Below are positions 1-10,500 of a stretch of DNA of 64,000 bases, piece after piece. The stretch comes from Butyriboletus loyo (taxonomy: Eukaryota > Basidiomycota > Agaricomycetes > Boletales > Boletaceae): positions 1-64,000 of the forward strand of contig JBBPSI010000006.1 of the NCBI GenBank assembly GCA_038093515.1. The letters run 5' to 3'. Below the pieces are notes generated by a model. The model had not been told where the DNA came from. It saw nothing but the letters and a program-made list of their open reading frames with translations, and made no database searches. A program made the translations under genes and the position numbers. Position 1 is the stretch's first letter. Every line of letters starts with the position of its first letter.

Positions 1-317
1 AGCGTTTTTGCCTTCGCATCTTTTTGCATCCACTCGGATAAAGCGTTAACATCAGTCTCGCTCGGCTTGGGATCTTTAGCGATCACATGACCAGTGATCT
101 TATGAACGTCAAAGAAATTGGTCATGCGAATTTTCCACGCCATCCAATTCTCCTCGCCAAGCGGATCTATTTTGTATGATGATATCGCTCCCAAAGTGTT
201 AGATTGTCCCAAAATGGAAGGAGCGGGGGCGGGGTCTGTTGTCTCGATTACTCGCGAGCTCGGGCCGGCAGTTCCCGACGCTGGGCTATGGTAGCTTTCC
301 CTAATATTTTCCTCCAT
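1..317 (-). CDS. Copia-type Gag polyprotein, N-terminal 105 codons (partial)
   Basis: The reading frame opens at ATG 317-315 and is still open at position 1. After a Ser/Pro-rich leader of about 45 residues comes a segment reading GEENWMAWKIRMTNFFDVH, then GHV, KPKPSE and a W-x4-D-x-K pattern. The 'L-x-G-x-N-W-x-x-W-K-x-x-M' signature is that of the DUF4219/UBN2 gag region of Ty1/copia elements, the structural protein that forms the virus-like particle and packages the element RNA. No frameshift is seen in the visible part. The zinc knuckle, protease, integrase and reverse transcriptase would lie off the window. Confidence 0.75.
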   Translation of the reverse strand, partial: MEENIRESYHSPASGTAGPSSRVIETTDPAPAPSILGQSNTLGAISSYKIDPLGEENWMAWKIRMTNFFDVHKITGHVIAKDPKPSETDVNALSEWMQKDAKAKT

Positions 318-401
318 CGTGTGAAAGAGGATGGCTTGGAAGAATAATGTAAATTTTTAGAATATGTATGTATTTGCTTACTTCGATTATAAGCGCCAAG
401 C

Positions 402-414
402 GGGGCTCATAACC
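402..414 (-). other. Primer-binding site of the copia element (initiator tRNA-Met half-tRNA type)
   Basis: The plus strand reads GGGGCTCATAACC, which matches the anticodon arm of eukaryotic initiator tRNA-Met (GGGCTCATAACC). The element strand is therefore complementary to an internal part of that tRNA. Drosophila copia and yeast Ty5 prime from a cleaved half of tRNA-iMet, so an anticodon-arm site two bases from the LTR fits the family. Confidence 0.75.
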
Positions 415-416
415 TC

Positions 417-686
417 TGGGAGATTACGGATGTATAGTAGTATGCGTACACGGACGCAACGGCGATGTGTGTTATATAAGCTGACGAATATAGTAGTAAT
501 GTCCCAAGGGCTAAATGGCGTGGGACGATTGTGAACGCGCTTAAGTGAGAGTTTGGGGGCAATACGCGTTATCGTATTGAGAGTCCGCTATCTAGTTTAT
601 ATACTAGATCTACATATTTGATATGATTGGTCAGTCGGGTCTTCGGCCTGTCGGCTTGTTACCACGTGACCGTATAGGCTTCAACA
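417..686 (-). repeat. 5' LTR of the copia element (270 bp)
   Basis: On the minus strand it begins TGTTGAAG and ends CTCCCA, with the TG...CA termini of LTRs. It holds a TATATAAAC TATA-like box near plus position 598-606. The inner edge abuts the primer-binding site; the outer edge abuts sequence homologous to copies 2-4 of the giant gene. The outer border was set from where homology to those copies starts (GGACTATATCACGAGAG at 687). Confidence 0.8.
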
Positions 687-3600
687 GGACTATATCACGA
701 GAGCCAGTCGAGCATACTGTTCCAGGAATTTCCATCGCATGACGGTCACCTGCTTGACCGCGGTGCGCGACGAGCCGCGTATCTATTTCCATCTGATTTC
801 CCTGGGCAGCCTTCTGGGGCAGGCTTCGATATCCGGTACGCCGCCAGAGACCTAGTGGAGGTTACCTCGGGAGAGCATCGCGCGTATACCGCGGCAACTG
901 TCGTACACGGCCGGGCCGCCAATTCAAAAACTCCGAAGAACATATTGAGCATGGTGGAATCATGGACGGGGACTGTGTCTAATGATACCCCTTTGTCTCT
1001 CCGATATGACAGAATGTGGCTAGCCCCCGACCTTCCATCGATTTGGCTCCAGGCCTATAATCTTCTGCGAGGAAGCGACGAAAGAAAATGGTTTCAATTA
1101 CTTTTCTCACTGCCCGCGATGGCGTATGCCTCGTCGGAACTTACCCGCTTGGTTCTTGCGCTCGTAGTCTTTGCGGCAGATTCGCAGTTTCGTTTGGAGG
1201 ATCCCCCACACTACAATTCTTACAGGCCTGCACAAGGGTACTGTCCCTCTTCAACTACCCTGCGCAATTATATATCCCACTGCACGCACTCTTTCGAACG
1301 TAGCCCTGAAAGTAAAACTTCTGCAAAAACTGGCGAATGTCCCAAAACGTTTCGAAAACATCAACTCAAAATGTACAGTAATAGACGAAACTCGGACATC
1401 GATGCAACCGTCCAACAGTTGTTAAACGCTTGGTCATGCGAGATACCCCCACGGTGTTCACTCAACCCCGATTTATATGATGTGGCGGATTTAACATCCA
1501 ATGTTCAGAGCCACTTCTCCAGCTGTTATCGCAATCTTAAGCTCAGAGTACACCTCACTCGTGTTCAGAAGATTCTGAACAACGTACACTCCCAGATCTT
1601 TTCAACTCCCACTTACTCATTCCGTCCCTCAAAAGACACCCTATCGTGCATCCCATGGTCATTCACAGTGGACCAGCTATTCGCCAGACCTGCACCATCG
1701 TTACAAGCACGTGATGCATTACTTCGATATGTTGACAACGTTCAGAATGTCTCGCTCTCTGGTCCTGCCTCGTTGCATCAACTACTTGAAACAGCTGAAG
1801 CAAACACAATAAATCTATTCCAGCAACAATACGTCTCAGCCCTCCACAGGAGTGCAGAATGCTTCGCAAGTGAGATGCCGCTTGTAGCTCACGCGGCGAT
1901 GAAGCTTCCTACGGTCGAGACACTTTTGTCGCACTATGATCGGTGCAGAGTCAGTTACATTAAGGCACTTCACTATCTCAAGCGGCATCTTAGTCCCAGA
2001 AGCCATAGTGAACAAGCTCTCGAGCGATCCGGGAAATGGCCACGCATCACTCCACATGTACTTTTCCGGTTACTCGCGTCTAATTCGCCGATGGTACTCT
2101 CCGGCGAGTGGCACCGATGTCTCATAGGGTTGACTTTACTGGCGCTCGGGCTACAGCGTGCTCGAAGGTTGCTTCGACTTCACCTCGATAACCTTCATGA
2201 AGAGCTCCATGGGGAACTACAGAACGAAGGATGCGATTGTTGGAACACCGAAGCGCATCCAGACTGGCTGCTAATTCAGGTGTGTTCCCTGTGTCATGGA
2301 TATGTATACCAGCTGACGCCGAGTCCTTCGCTCACTGCAGCTGCAAGGAAACTTTTTGGTTCGTCGTGTTCAAGCCGATGTTGCCCATGAGATGATAACA
2401 CCACACTCGGGTGACAATACGGCCATGCAACTCAATATGGGCGAGGGAAAGTCGTCCGTCATCATCCCTATCGTTGCTGCTGTTCTTGCAGATGGCGATC
2501 AACTCGTCCGCATCATTGTCCCGAAAGCGTTGACGGCGCAGATGTTCCACCTTCTCGCGGATCGCCTTGGTGGACTGGTCAATAGGCGGATATACTTCAT
2601 CCCATTCTCTCGTTCCCTCGACGTTGACGGTCAGAAAGTGGCCGCCCTTCACAAACTTATGTCGGAATGCATGAAGGAGCGCGGGGTTTTGGTCGTCCAG
2701 CCGGAGCACGTTTTATCGCTCAGGTTGGTGAGTGTGGAGAAGCAACTGCCCCAGGCATCAGACCGTCAACTGGGAAGCCTGTTACTGAAGCTTCAGAAGT
2801 GGCTTCACTCTCACTCACAAGATATTTTGGACGAGAGCGACGAAATCCTTCACGTTTGGTATCAGTTGGTATACACCATCGGCCTTCAACAGCATATGGA
2901 AGGCTTCCCCGATCGATGGACCACCACGCAACAAGTTCTGAGCCTCGTCAGTAAACATGCGTCTTCCCTTCAAGACCATTTCCCGCTTGGAGTAGAGTAT
3001 GAGCGCGGTCCGTCCGGATCATTCCCTCACCTTCGTATCCTGCACACAGACGCTGGTCAAGTGTTAATCTCATGGATAGTTCAAGACGTTATTGATGGTC
3101 TACTTCCGAACTTCAGCTTCGGACAGCTCCGCTCGGGCCTCAAGGACACGATTCGCAGCTTCATATTGTGCGAGGACGTCCCTCCCGAAAATGTCAAGTT
3201 GGTGAAGGAGTACTCTCGGCAAACCCCTCTCTGGGGCGGTGTGCTACTGCTGCGCGGCCTCTTGGCTACCGGCATTCTTCTGTTCGCTTTCAGAGAGCGA
3301 CGATGGCGGGTAGCTATGGCCTTGCCCTAACGCGTACCATGCTTGCAGTCCCATACAGAGCAAAAGACATCCCAGCACAAAAGGCCGAGTTTGGCCATCC
3401 GGACGTTGCCATCATTCTCACCTGCCTATCATATTACTATGGCGGTCTAGACGATGAACAGCTGAGAATTTCGTTTGAAATCTTACTCAAACAGGACGAC
3501 CCATCCCTGGATTACGATCTCTGGGTTCGAGACTGCCCTGCTGTGCCAGAAAATCTGCGGTCCCTAAGTGGTATCAACTACAAGTCATCCGAACAATGGA

Positions 3601-5672
3601 ATGAGTTCCTGGTTCCTCTGTTCTCGCGGAATCGGGCAACAGTCAATTTTTACCTTTCGAGTGTGGTGTTTCCGAAAGAAGCCAAAGAGTTTCCTTCAAA
3701 GCTGTCGTGTTCAGGTTGGGACTTGGCAGAGAAGAAAGAACGTGTGCTAACTGGTAAGTCGAGAATAAACTCGTTCGATTGCGGAGCTCGCAGGCTCAGC
3801 CAAGTTTTAGGATTTTCGGGAACGAATGACGGTCAATATCTACTACCGCTGCACATCACTCAACATGACCCCGATCATCAACGAGGGACGAACGCAAAAG
3901 TTCTATCATATCTTCTACAGCCGGAGAATAAGCACTATATGTGCATGAGCAAAGAGAACGGCGAGCGGAGAACCACACGCGAGTTCCTCGAGATCCTGGT
4001 TGCTCAGAAGCCCGACATACGGGTCCTATTGGACGTCGGCGCTCAAATGCTTGATCTTAAAAACCATGAACTGGCCGAAGTATGGTTGGAAATCAATGAT
4101 GATGCATCTGCTGCCATCTATTTCAACGAAGACGACGAGTTGACGGTGCGCACAAGAGACGGAAGTACACAACTTTTGGTATCGTCACCATTCGCGCAGC
4201 AGTTGGACCAATGCGTCGTATACCTTGATGATGCTCACACACGTGGTACCGACATCAAGTTTCCGAGCAGATTTCGGGCTGCCGTCACACTGGGTCCGAA
4301 GGTCACCAAGGATCGCTTGGCTCAAGGTATGTACAGGCTGCACTAGTCCATTCCACTGATCTAACAGTTTTCGCTCGTAGGTTGCATGCGGATGCGGAAG
4401 CTGGGCCACGAACATTCCATCATGTTTTTTGCGCCCCTCGAAGTTGATCGGCGTGTCCGTTCTGTGGCTGGCAAAGACAAAGACTCTCTGGACGTTATCG
4501 ACACCATGGATATCGTACACTGGGCTATACGTGAGACATGCGACGATATTCAGCAGGGGGCGCCTCATTGGGCACAACAAGGGATGGATCATACATCCCG
4601 GTATGCTGCTTGGACCAGCTTCTGCAATGACCAGCTGTCCTCGAAAGCACTTTCGCAAGAGTGGCTCCAGCCGGAAGCTAAGAGGTTGGATGATCTCTAT
4701 GGGCCCCACAACACTTCGAATTCTGCCTTAATGACCGCTCCGCACATTCGCGGACATTGCATCGAGCTCGGGGTTCCCTCGCTCCGTAACGTGAACATGG
4801 ATGAAGAACAAGAGCGAGAGGTCATTCATGAGGCAGAACGCGAACGCCACCTGCAACGGCCGCCGAGAGTGCCCCCAGTGATCCATTCAGTCCATCGAAG
4901 TGTCACTGCTTTTGTAAAGACAGGCGTCATTCCTACAAATATCAACGCCTTCCGTCCAGCTTTCGACACGCTCAATGCCATTTCCGCAGCTACCAACGAG
5001 GCGCACGTCTGGAGCCCACTTGTGTTGGCAACGACGGACTTTCAGAACACCGTCAACTCACCAAGAAATTTCGGCGAGTACTTGCGTCCTGTCCATTGGG
5101 TTGTTTCCGGGAAAAGAGATGGCAACGACGTGCTGGTGATTTTGAGCCCTTACGAAGCCAACCACTTGATGCCATATATCAGGCCCAGCGACAAAGTTCA
5201 CCTCCATGTGTACACACCCCGCATCATCAAGTCCATGAAACCATGCGATGACCTTAACTTGTACAGCATCCCCACCGTCCCCACCGGGTGGACTCCTCCT
5301 TGGCCTCTTATAGATCAGTTGAACGTGTTTTCTGGGCAGTTATACCTGAAGGATTACGAGACGTACATCCGATTGTGTCGCTTCCTTTGCGTGTATGCAA
5401 GGGACTTGCAAGGCGAAGAGGGCATCGAGGTCGGGTCTGACGGGTTCATCTCACCCAAGAATCGGCCAATATATCTGCAGACCGCGCATTCATTTCAACG
5501 TTCGCCCACGGCTTCGGTGAGGACCTTGATGAGCTTTCGCAGGAAAGGGATGCGCTTTGCACTGACACACATGGGGAAACTCCTCGATGGACGGCTACTT
5601 TCTGAAGACGATTTCTATGGTTGTGATGATGTGGGTTTCACCTTACCTCTTGAGTCACGCTTGGATGATTGA
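687..5672 (+). pseudogene. Giant DUF3638/DUF3645 gene, copy 1: disrupted by copia insertion and a frameshift
   Basis: Visible exons by comparison with copies 2-4 are 687-2279, 2341-3753, 3811-4326 and 4381-5672; introns are 61, 57 and 54 nt. The upstream roughly 1,470 codons are separated by the LTR element. The DUF3638 motor core is present (GEGKSS near 2443, DESDE near 2833), then one base is missing at about 3313: copies 2-4 read GTAGATTATGG, this copy GTAGCTATGG. The main frame stops at 3330 and the correct frame resumes with GLALTRTMLAVPYRAKD. GFSGTND, HTRGTDIK and QGCMRMRK are still encoded after the shift, and the C-terminus ends at a TGA at 5672. The rest is well preserved, so inactivation looks fairly recent. 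No function is expected from this copy, though it can still donate sequence in gene conversion. Confidence 0.9.
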
Positions 5673-7029
5673 CGATTCGGAATGTTACTATTGTCCAGAA
5701 TGTGAAAGACCACTAGCACGTAACGATGGTGGACTAGGGCTTGGATTTGATTCGTCGATGATGATACTTCTGGTTATATAGATTCTTGTGTATTATAGTT
5801 TGCAATATTTTTACTCGTTACATGACTTCAATGCAGTCCCCTCGTCGTTCATTTTTTGAGTTGCTTCGTTGAATTGCGACCGATGAAATTGAACAGGAGA
5901 AGCAGGATGAATTTGTCTCTAACGAAGGTAGCGTAGGTCCGAGTTCGTGGCGAAGAATGATTATTGACTGTAAGCGAGTAGTAAGGCGCAGTTTGAGGGA
6001 GGCGCTTTCCCATCGGTGCGAATACCTGGAGATTGTGTCTTTGATCTGTTTTCTTCCCTTTGACCACGACAATTTTCGATATCTCCGAAAGCATGTCCTT
6101 TCTGCAGTGTAATACATTCAGTCCTGGAACAATCATGTAGTAGAAGCATCAGGCTCGTGAAATCCACTTTATGTGTTGCAATCATCAACAAGACCTACTA
6201 CTACTAGTAGGGTCCCTCTGAATCGAAAAGGTGTCTGCAAGGGTCTCCTTACAGCACTTCAACCTGGAAGGTGAAGTATCTCCCCGCTGGAAATAATCCA
6301 CACTGAGGCTGGCTGGCGTGCTCGAGGCGACAGATTGCGTATGCTATCCAAACATATCGCTTCCGAACGATCCCCGAACACCGGTTACATATGTTCGTCC
6401 TGGTACTGGCATTGCCCTCAGCGAGTAGTCATAGAGGACCCCGTCCATGCAGAATCTTCTCAGGTTCAGTCCATTTGAAACACCCCATGTACGTGATAAG
6501 AAAGCAGTGTGGGAGCGTCTGGGAGTGCGACGAGCGCGTTAATAAGATGAGGCCCACAGCAAGGTGGACAAAAGAGGCTAAATGACAATGCAGGCCTTCA
6601 AACAAGACGAGGCCCTGCCGCAGTGTGCGAGGCCAAGAGTCCAAGGTCAGTACTGGTGGAAGAGCGTACAAAGTTGGACTTGGCAAATTGCTGACCGTTG
6701 AAGTCGATCCAAGTCTGTTAGGCTGTCGAGAATGACCAGGTAAGTACGACTAGCCTATCATTTTGTGTGATGCAGTTGCCAGCGTCCGCGGAATCGACAC
6801 GGAGTGCTACCGGGGGTGACGCGGTGCAGTGACAGATGCTCGCTAAGGAGTGGCACTGGGAATTTTGATACTCGACATTTCATTTTTCGGCTATGTAAGA
6901 TCATAATTAAATAATTACTGTTGTTTTCTTTCTTTGCTTCGGCGCTCCTCCATTATTCTCCTCTCGCAGAAACAAAGTCTGCTGCATCATGCTTTGTCGG
7001 GATGCCCCAAAACTCTTCCATTGCTTCCT
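5673..7029. other. Intergenic spacer 1, no supported gene
   Basis: Short shadow ORFs only. Parts match spacer 3: the stretch around 6050-6110 (GACCACGACA, TTTTCGATATC) with 28770-28820, and about 6270-6420 with 29010-29130. It is therefore old duplicated spacer rather than unique sequence. AT-rich around 6900-6920. No tRNA, transposase or coding signature seen. Confidence 0.6.
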
Positions 7030-7561
7030 TCACAGTCCAGTACGTTTTCTAGTCCAGGATACAGTCGGTCGTCAAGCAGTTTTGGTCCCACGGTTGTTAC
7101 AATGCATGCATTGTCTACAAGTATGATTCAACTTCTTAGTACTGCTATTGGCGACCGTTCTACCGATGGGCCCTGTTCGAACTGAGCCCAAATTAGGCTG
7201 CAGATAGGCGAGTCGTTTCATCATGATCTGTCTTCTTTCGGGGTCTCATTGCGACCGCAGTCCTGTGCAGAGCACTGCGGGAACTGAACGGCCCGACAGC
7301 GGGGGCGCTGTGACCCTATGACCCACTATATCCGTGGCAGCTTCGTGTCTCGAGTTGCCTCAAGTTCTTTGTGGATAACGGTGTAGGTCCATCCTGTGCT
7401 GTTCGGACCCAGACCGTGGAATTTATGACACATTCCTCGCCACAGATGAACGAATATAAGGACAGAACCTGATACATGTGTTTTGCTCGTTCCCCCCTCC
7501 TTCAACGCTGCACTGTCTAGCTCCAAACCCATTCTCATCCTCATCATCGTTGATCACTCAA
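7030..7561 (+). promoter_or_regulatory. Duplicated upstream region of copy 2 with TATA-like box at 7455-7460
   Basis: About 530 bp before the ATG is homologous to the same region of copies 3 and 4 (landmark TTTTCTAGTCCAGGATACAG near 7046). The last 190 bp (7372-7561) appears identical to 30024-30213 upstream of copy 4. TATAAG lies 102 bp before the start codon, followed by a pyrimidine-rich stretch (CCCCCCTCC, then TCATCCTCATCATC) typical of fungal 5' leaders. Promoter function is inferred from position and conservation. Confidence 0.5.
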
Positions 7562-10500
7562 ATGTCTCACTCTGTCCTTGACCACGGGGACATTCGCACA
7601 CTGGAATATATCGTTACCCACGTGTTTTTTCCGCTCAAGCTTCCCGATGGAGATGACCACAGCATCCACAACGATCGTTCCCTAGCTGCAGCAATTGCCT
7701 CTGTCGCACGGATTTACTGTAACCACGCCAACCTGCCGCAGTGGCATTGCATCTCAGGAATGTTGGACAACCTGCAGCTAGGTCTTCAGTTTGAAAGCCT
7801 CGACCGGTTCCGGACTACTTCTCAGCTCAACAGCATGAACGTGGGAGGTAAGCTTTCAAGCCTCAGCAGCATCCTAGAAGCTTACAATCTGCAGATATTC
7901 GTGCATTCCTTATTCGAGCGCAAAATGCGGCGGTCGTCATCAGAAAGCAAAAAGCTGTCACTATCTTCGAGTCATTCGAGGTATCCCCAAAGGCTGAAGA
8001 TGTGATGGCTGCACAAGGAAAGCTCATCTGCTCGTATCCTGGCCCGGCCATTGAGGTCTCCAATGTCGTGTTTGAAGACGCGAGTTTTCTCTCCGAGCTA
8101 GTGAACTTCCTCGTTCGCATGTATGACGATGTCCTTGATGCCACTCCAACAACTCAAAAAGCACAGTCTACTGTTGTTGAAACCCGAGACACCACCCACC
8201 CGCGTTATATCACCGAGTTGCTTACCGGCATCCTAAGGAGTGTTGGTGGCCCTGCCGACGTTGTTCGGATTAGCAAACGAGTGGGTGATGACGTGGTGTG
8301 GAACAACTCGGAGTTGCCGTGGCGACGCTCGTCGCTCTGGCTGGTTATCAGAGTCGCCCTTCAGACCTCGCTGAACCGGTCCACTCTCGGGCGTGATACC
8401 TACAAGGAATTCATGCTATTCTTCATGTGTCGCATTGCGCAGGAAAAGATCTGTGCGGACCTCCCCAATCATCTACTCCACTCCATGTCAGCCAAGATCA
8501 GCAGACGCTTGCGGAAGCTTGGTTCATCGACGCCAGACTGGATCTCCCGCATTGCGTTGGAGACATGCAATTCCCTCCGGTCGACTCTTGAGAGGAGGTG
8601 GGGTCAAGTACAGGCTTCTCAGCGTGTATCCCCAGTCTGGGTCCCGTCTCAGCTCGACCTTACCCGAGACATTCAGCTATCGCTCTTGGGTAGTAGGGAT
8701 TACCTATGCAACGCCCTCACGAATCACAGCATCAACCCTCCCGGAACCCCCTTTAAGCCCATACATCGTCCTCGAGGTGCTCTTGATGTCTTTCTGTCTT
8801 CCAACGGGACCTTTTTCGAGAAGGCATATCGTACTGAGCCCCACGTTACCCTCTATGATGTCGAGCGGGCGGTTGAACATAGTCTTGATGCGTGGGTCGA
8901 TCGGGTTAGGAACAACGACGAAGCTTGCGCGCAACTGGAGATCCTGGCAAATAAATACTCGTCGAGTGCGCTGCAAACGTACGCGAAGAATCCAGAGCTT
9001 CTGTCAGTTATGCTATTGACCACGATTGAGCTTTGGGTTGCGCTGGACAAACTAGCTATCAAGGAAATCCCCATGCTCGCAGAGTACTCTCCGGAGGTCC
9101 CCAAAAATCTTCTGGAGGATTTGTTACTGTTCAAGACTGGGAGCCTCCGTCGTCTTCGCCGAGCATATCAATACCTCTCTGATCGCCACTCCCAGTCCCA
9201 AACTCGAGGGTCGGTTTTTTCTCCGACGTCTGATGCAAACAGTTTTGCCGTCTGTTTCTACAGAAGCTCTTCGCATCTCCAGGATCTCAAGGCTCGAATC
9301 GAGGGAGTAGCGGAGCGCGAAGTTCGTGAAAAGATTGTTCAACTCGAGAGAGCGAATGCTTCTCATGCGGATCTTCAACAACAAGTTGCTCAGCTCGATC
9401 ACGAGCACACCATCAATCGGAATGGTCGCAACACACATGCACCCAGCCGCTGCCCCAAGTGCCGCCTTGCAAGGGAACTTAAGCACATGGAGATATCCCT
9501 TCACGAGTGGCCGTTGCCGGTTGATCAGCTCCGCGCTGAGGCCGTCGTGTTTGAATTAGATTGTCCAGTCTCTTTCAACATGTGGCGCACTGCCACATTC
9601 CATCTCATGGTCGATATTTGCTCTCCATCCATTGACTCAAAAAATCCCTACATCCAGCTCAGCGGATATTCCGCGCTCCAACCATACCTTGTCCAGCATC
9701 CAAGATCGCGGATATCTCTCGCTTCCGACACCAAACCATTCGTTGTCACGCATTATAAGAAAACATCCATCCCCACCACGCAAGCACAGGTCTGCGTCAA
9801 CAATGGCTTGACATTCTATGGCTTCGACAGCCACGCTTGTATTCCTGTCTCGGACGTATTTGGTCGTGTCGACATCAGCAAGTACTGCACGTACCAGCTT
9901 CAAAGTGGATTATACCAGAATTTGCAGAAGTATGTTGATACCGCCTCCCACACGTCGAACGAAGTCGTGGCAAACCAAACCGACTGCCACAAGGACCTTT
10001 CCATCCATGAATACATGTCATTCGGACACCTGCGCAGTGGCGGCATGCTTCAATGGCTCAACATCTTGCGAGAGCTTCGAGCTCGATCGTTGAGCTTCCA
10101 TCGTGACGAAGTCCATTTACTGTTAGCTCAGGCAGCTTCTCAAGTTGGACCACTTGCAAATACAGGGTGGACGTGGCATCAAGAGATCCAGGAGCCCTCC
10201 TTTTGCTATGCGATTCTAGGAGAGTTAGAGAGCCTGCTCCGGGATGTTGAAGCAAATTGGTTGGAAACAGTGACAATGGATACCATTTCCCTGTTAGCCC
10301 GTCGTGTACTTGCGTCCAGCCCTGATGAAGGTGTCACACAGAAAGCGGTGGGACTTCTTCGTACTGCGCGTGGCAATGTATTTTCCTGGGTAAACGAGCT
10401 ATCGGCTAAGCTCGCGAAAACACCGGAGGATGGACAGTTGCGTTGGCTTTTGCGAGACGCTGCCGCCATTTGTCGAGGCACGTTCGATGTTGACCCCGCT

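Larger units (their letters stand above)
1..686 (-). mobile_element. Ty1/copia LTR retrotransposon, 5' end only, inserted in giant-gene copy 1
   Basis: The element is read on the minus strand and runs off the left edge. In element order I see an LTR (686-417, starting TGTTGAAG and ending TCTCCCA), a primer-binding site directly after it (414-402), a short leader, and the first 105 codons of a copia-type Gag (317-1). The right flank (687 onward) continues in frame into a DUF3638-family gene whose upstream half is absent here, so the element lies inside that gene. Expected just beyond the left edge are pol, a second LTR and the GGACT target duplication. The class is clear from the Gag motif plus the half-tRNA-type primer site; integrity of the rest cannot be judged. 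Confidence 0.85.

Noticed and set aside
687..2279. Copy 1 as a simple 5'-truncated duplication
   Set aside because: The left border is exactly an LTR end with the reading frame intact beyond it, which fits a transposon insertion better.
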